14,557 bases of DNA from JALHTV01 sp049510055 (GTDB lineage Bacteria > Planctomycetota > Phycisphaerae > SM23-33). Below the pieces are notes generated by a model. It was given only the letters and a program-made list of their open reading frames with translations. It did not search any database and was not told the origin of the DNA. Numbering within the stretch: the first letter of the stretch is position 1; the number at the start of each line of letters is the position of its first letter. The stretch lies in contig JBEKZI010000055.1 of assembly GCA_049510055.1 (NCBI GenBank), positions 1 through 14,557 on the forward strand, read 5' to 3'. Position numbers and translations under genes: made by a program. Of this stretch, positions 13,056 to 14,557 are shown piece by piece.

Positions 13056-14252
13056 ATGTTCATACCGATACGAACCGACTACCGCATGGCCCGCGTCCCG
13101 TGGGTCAACTATCTGCTGGTCGCGACCAACGTGATCGTCTTCGTGCTGAGCTATTTCGTAGCTCGCGGCCGGTTCGCCTTCCGGCTCGATACGTTCCTTC
13201 TGGACCCCGACCATCTCCGCCTCTATCAGTTCTTCACCGCGATCTTTCTTCACGCCGGTTTGATGCACCTGGCGGGAAACATGCTGTTTTTGTGGGTCTT
13301 CGGTAATGCCGTCAACGATCGCCTGGGGCATCTGGGGTACTTGGCGTTCTACCTGGCCGGCGGCGTGCTAGCCGGGGTCGGCTACGTTTTGCTGGGCGGG
13401 CACGGGCCGGTGCTGGGGGCCTCCGGGGCCATCTCGGCCGTCACCGGGGCCTATCTGGTGCTGCTGCCGCGGGCGCGGGTGATGCTGCTGTTGTGGTATT
13501 TCTTTGTGACCACCTTCGAGGTGTCCAGCCTGTACTTCCTGCTGTTCCAGTTCCTGTTCAACCTCTGGATGGCGCTGAGTCCCAGCTTTACCCGCATGGC
13601 CGAGTCAGGCGTTGCCTACATCGCCCACTGTAGCGGATACGTTTTCGGCATCGCGGTCACAGCCGCCCTGCTGGCCACTAAATTGCTGCCGCGGGACCCC
13701 ATGGACCTGCTGAGCCTGTTCCAGGCCGCCCACCGCCGTTCCCGCTACCGTCGCATGGCCCGGGCCGGCTACGATCCATTCAGCGTCATGCCCCCGCCGG
13801 GGGCGCCGTCGCGGCAATGGGTGGGGCCCAAGCCCGCCGAGGCCGCCGCGACCGAGACAGCCGCCTCCCGCGAGTCGCAGCTCCGCCGGCAGATCGAGGA
13901 AGCCTGGCGCCGCAAGAATCTCCCCGAAGCCGCCGCAAAGTACCTCCAGCTCATCCAATTGGCCGACGGGGCCGTGCTGCCGCAGGATCAGCAACTGGAC
14001 GTGGCCAACCAATTGATGTCCGCCGAGCAGTATCCCGCCGCCGCCGACGCCTACGAGCGATTCCTGAAACACTATGGCAACTATGAACATATCGCCGATA
14101 TCTACCTGATGCTCGGCCTGCTCTACGGCCGATACCTGCAACAGGTCGATCAGGCTGAGCGGATGCTCCACCGCGCCACCGAAACGCTGACGGATGAACG
14201 AAAACTGGAATGGGCCCGCGCGGACCTGGAGGCGTTGCGTCGGCGCCACTAA
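13056..14252 (+). CDS. Rhomboid-family intramembrane serine protease with TPR-like C-terminal domain
   Basis: The 398-residue protein has a six-helix rhomboid core at about residues 15-210. Known catalytic features are present: HAGLMHLAGNMLFLWVFG (H71 and N75, oxyanion side), GASGAISAVTG with nucleophile S123, and AHCSGYVFG with catalytic H191. Rhomboids cleave transmembrane helices of membrane proteins within the bilayer. After an Arg-rich juxtamembrane stretch and a Pro/Ala linker, residues about 275-395 form helical repeats resembling TPRs (EEAWRRKNLPEAAAKYLQLIQL, AEQYPAAADAYERFLKHYG). These probably recruit substrates or partners on the cytoplasmic side. AGAGGA precedes the ATG closely. 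HCSG replaces the more common H(L/V)GG. Proteolytic activity is likely but inferred. Confidence 0.93.
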   Translation: MFIPIRTDYRMARVPWVNYLLVATNVIVFVLSYFVARGRFAFRLDTFLLDPDHLRLYQFFTAIFLHAGLMHLAGNMLFLWVFGNAVNDRLGHLGYLAFYLAGGVLAGVGYVLLGGHGPVLGASGAISAVTGAYLVLLPRARVMLLLWYFFVTTFEVSSLYFLLFQFLFNLWMALSPSFTRMAESGVAYIAHCSGYVFGIAVTAALLATKLLPRDPMDLLSLFQAAHRRSRYRRMARAGYDPFSVMPPPGAPSRQWVGPKPAEAAATETAASRESQLRRQIEEAWRRKNLPEAAAKYLQLIQLADGAVLPQDQQLDVANQLMSAEQYPAAADAYERFLKHYGNYEHIADIYLMLGLLYGRYLQQVDQAERMLHRATETLTDERKLEWARADLEALRRRH

Positions 14253-14256
14253 GATG

Positions 14257-14291
14257 TCGATGGCCCTTCCAGAAAATCGCAAGGGCATCGA
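14257..14291 (+). promoter_or_regulatory. Hairpin that buries the Shine-Dalgarno of the next gene
   Basis: TCGATG-G-CCCTT (14257-14268) pairs with AAGGG-CATCGA (14281-14291), an 11-bp stem with one bulged G and a 12-base loop. The right arm contains the only Shine-Dalgarno-like sequence (AAGGG, 14281-14285) for the GTG at 14294. The left arm starts 4 bases after the rhomboid stop codon. This fits translational coupling or conditional translation. No T-run follows, so it is not a typical terminator. Confidence 0.5.
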
Positions 14292-14293
14292 AC

Positions 14294-14557
14294 GTGCTGG
14301 ACATCACACCACCACCGCCGCCGCCGTTGACGACCCCCCTGGCCTTGGGCCTGGCCGGCCTGGCCGTGGTGTTGGGCGGCTTGATGCTGCTGTGGGGGCG
14401 CGTCCTGTCCAGGCCTTTTTTGGGGATCGTCGGGGCCGGGGTGGGCACGCTGCTGGCGGATTCTTTGGCCCGGCAGTTTGGCCTTCCCCTGGTGGCTGCC
14501 GCCATGATTGCGATCCTGGGCCTGGCCCTTCTGGCCGCCGTGGCCGCCCGACTCATT
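14294..14557 (+). CDS. Hydrophobic multi-pass membrane protein, N-terminal part (3' truncated)
   Basis: The frame is open for 88 codons to the window edge. After MLDI comes a run of seven prolines, then three hydrophobic segments at about residues 15-35, 41-55 and 64-85, typical of a multi-pass inner-membrane protein. The GTG start is supported by AAGGG 8 bases upstream. I do not recognise the family, and no catalytic motif is visible in this part. It lies 41 bases after the rhomboid gene, probably in the same transcript, so it could be a membrane partner or substrate; that is speculation. Confidence 0.65.
   Translation, partial: MLDITPPPPPPLTTPLALGLAGLAVVLGGLMLLWGRVLSRPFLGIVGAGVGTLLADSLARQFGLPLVAAAMIAILGLALLAAVAARLI

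Noticed and set aside
13051..13061. GAAC-CAT-GTTC dyad over the rhomboid start codon, resembling a LexA box
   Set aside because: The spacer is 3 bases rather than the 4 of the Gram-positive LexA box, and it includes the start codon. Most likely chance.
14306..14325. CCA/CCG run near the window end, possible simple repeat
   Set aside because: It is the in-frame proline run of the membrane-protein gene and too short to be a repeat element.

Overview
The window is a high-GC, tightly packed bacterial chromosome segment made mostly of housekeeping genes. The gene content fits a Gram-negative, high-GC bacterium. I lean towards a planctomycete (Phycisphaerae-like), based on the Gfo/Idh/MocA oxidoreductase, a rhomboid fused to a TPR-like tail and a nuclease-STAND protein. 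That placement is an inference and rests on no diagnostic marker.

Region 1 (1-922, + strand) holds the C-terminal end of an FMN nitroreductase, a lone F1 ATP synthase epsilon-like gene and a 64-residue cysteine-rich protein. Region 2 (993-3380, +) is the main accessory gene. It encodes a single 795-residue protein with a Mrr-like PD-(D/E)XK nuclease, an NB-ARC/STAND ATPase core and a C-terminal array of near-identical 40-residue TPRs. This is the layout of a bacterial NLR-like immune protein. Its base composition is locally much more AT-rich than its neighbours, and a strong hairpin follows its stop codon.

Region 3 (3428-8327, - strand) reads ligA, ruvA, ruvB and then a Gfo/Idh/MocA oxidoreductase. 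A consensus-like promoter with a dyad at the predicted start site lies between ligA and ruvA. ligA is transcribed divergently from a stand-alone CheY-like receiver gene (8454-8873).

Region 4 (9012-11568, +) is the classical rpsO-pnp pair. Its intergenic RNA can form two competing hairpins, and a textbook intrinsic terminator follows pnp. Region 5 (11807-14557, +) holds a cold-shock protein gene with a structured leader, a membrane-anchored histidine kinase without a sensor domain, a rhomboid protease with a TPR-like tail, and the start of a hydrophobic membrane protein whose Shine-Dalgarno sequence is buried in a hairpin.

Functionally the window covers DNA repair and recombination (LigA, RuvAB), translation and RNA turnover (S15, PNPase, CspA-type protein), two-component signalling (a kinase and a receiver, not adjacent) and membrane proteolysis. 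The STAND nuclease is the one strong candidate for a defence system. I see no tRNA, rRNA, CRISPR array, insertion sequence or integrase. No gene-free stretch exceeds 300 bases; the longest is the 238-base pnp-csp gap, which holds a terminator and a structured leader.
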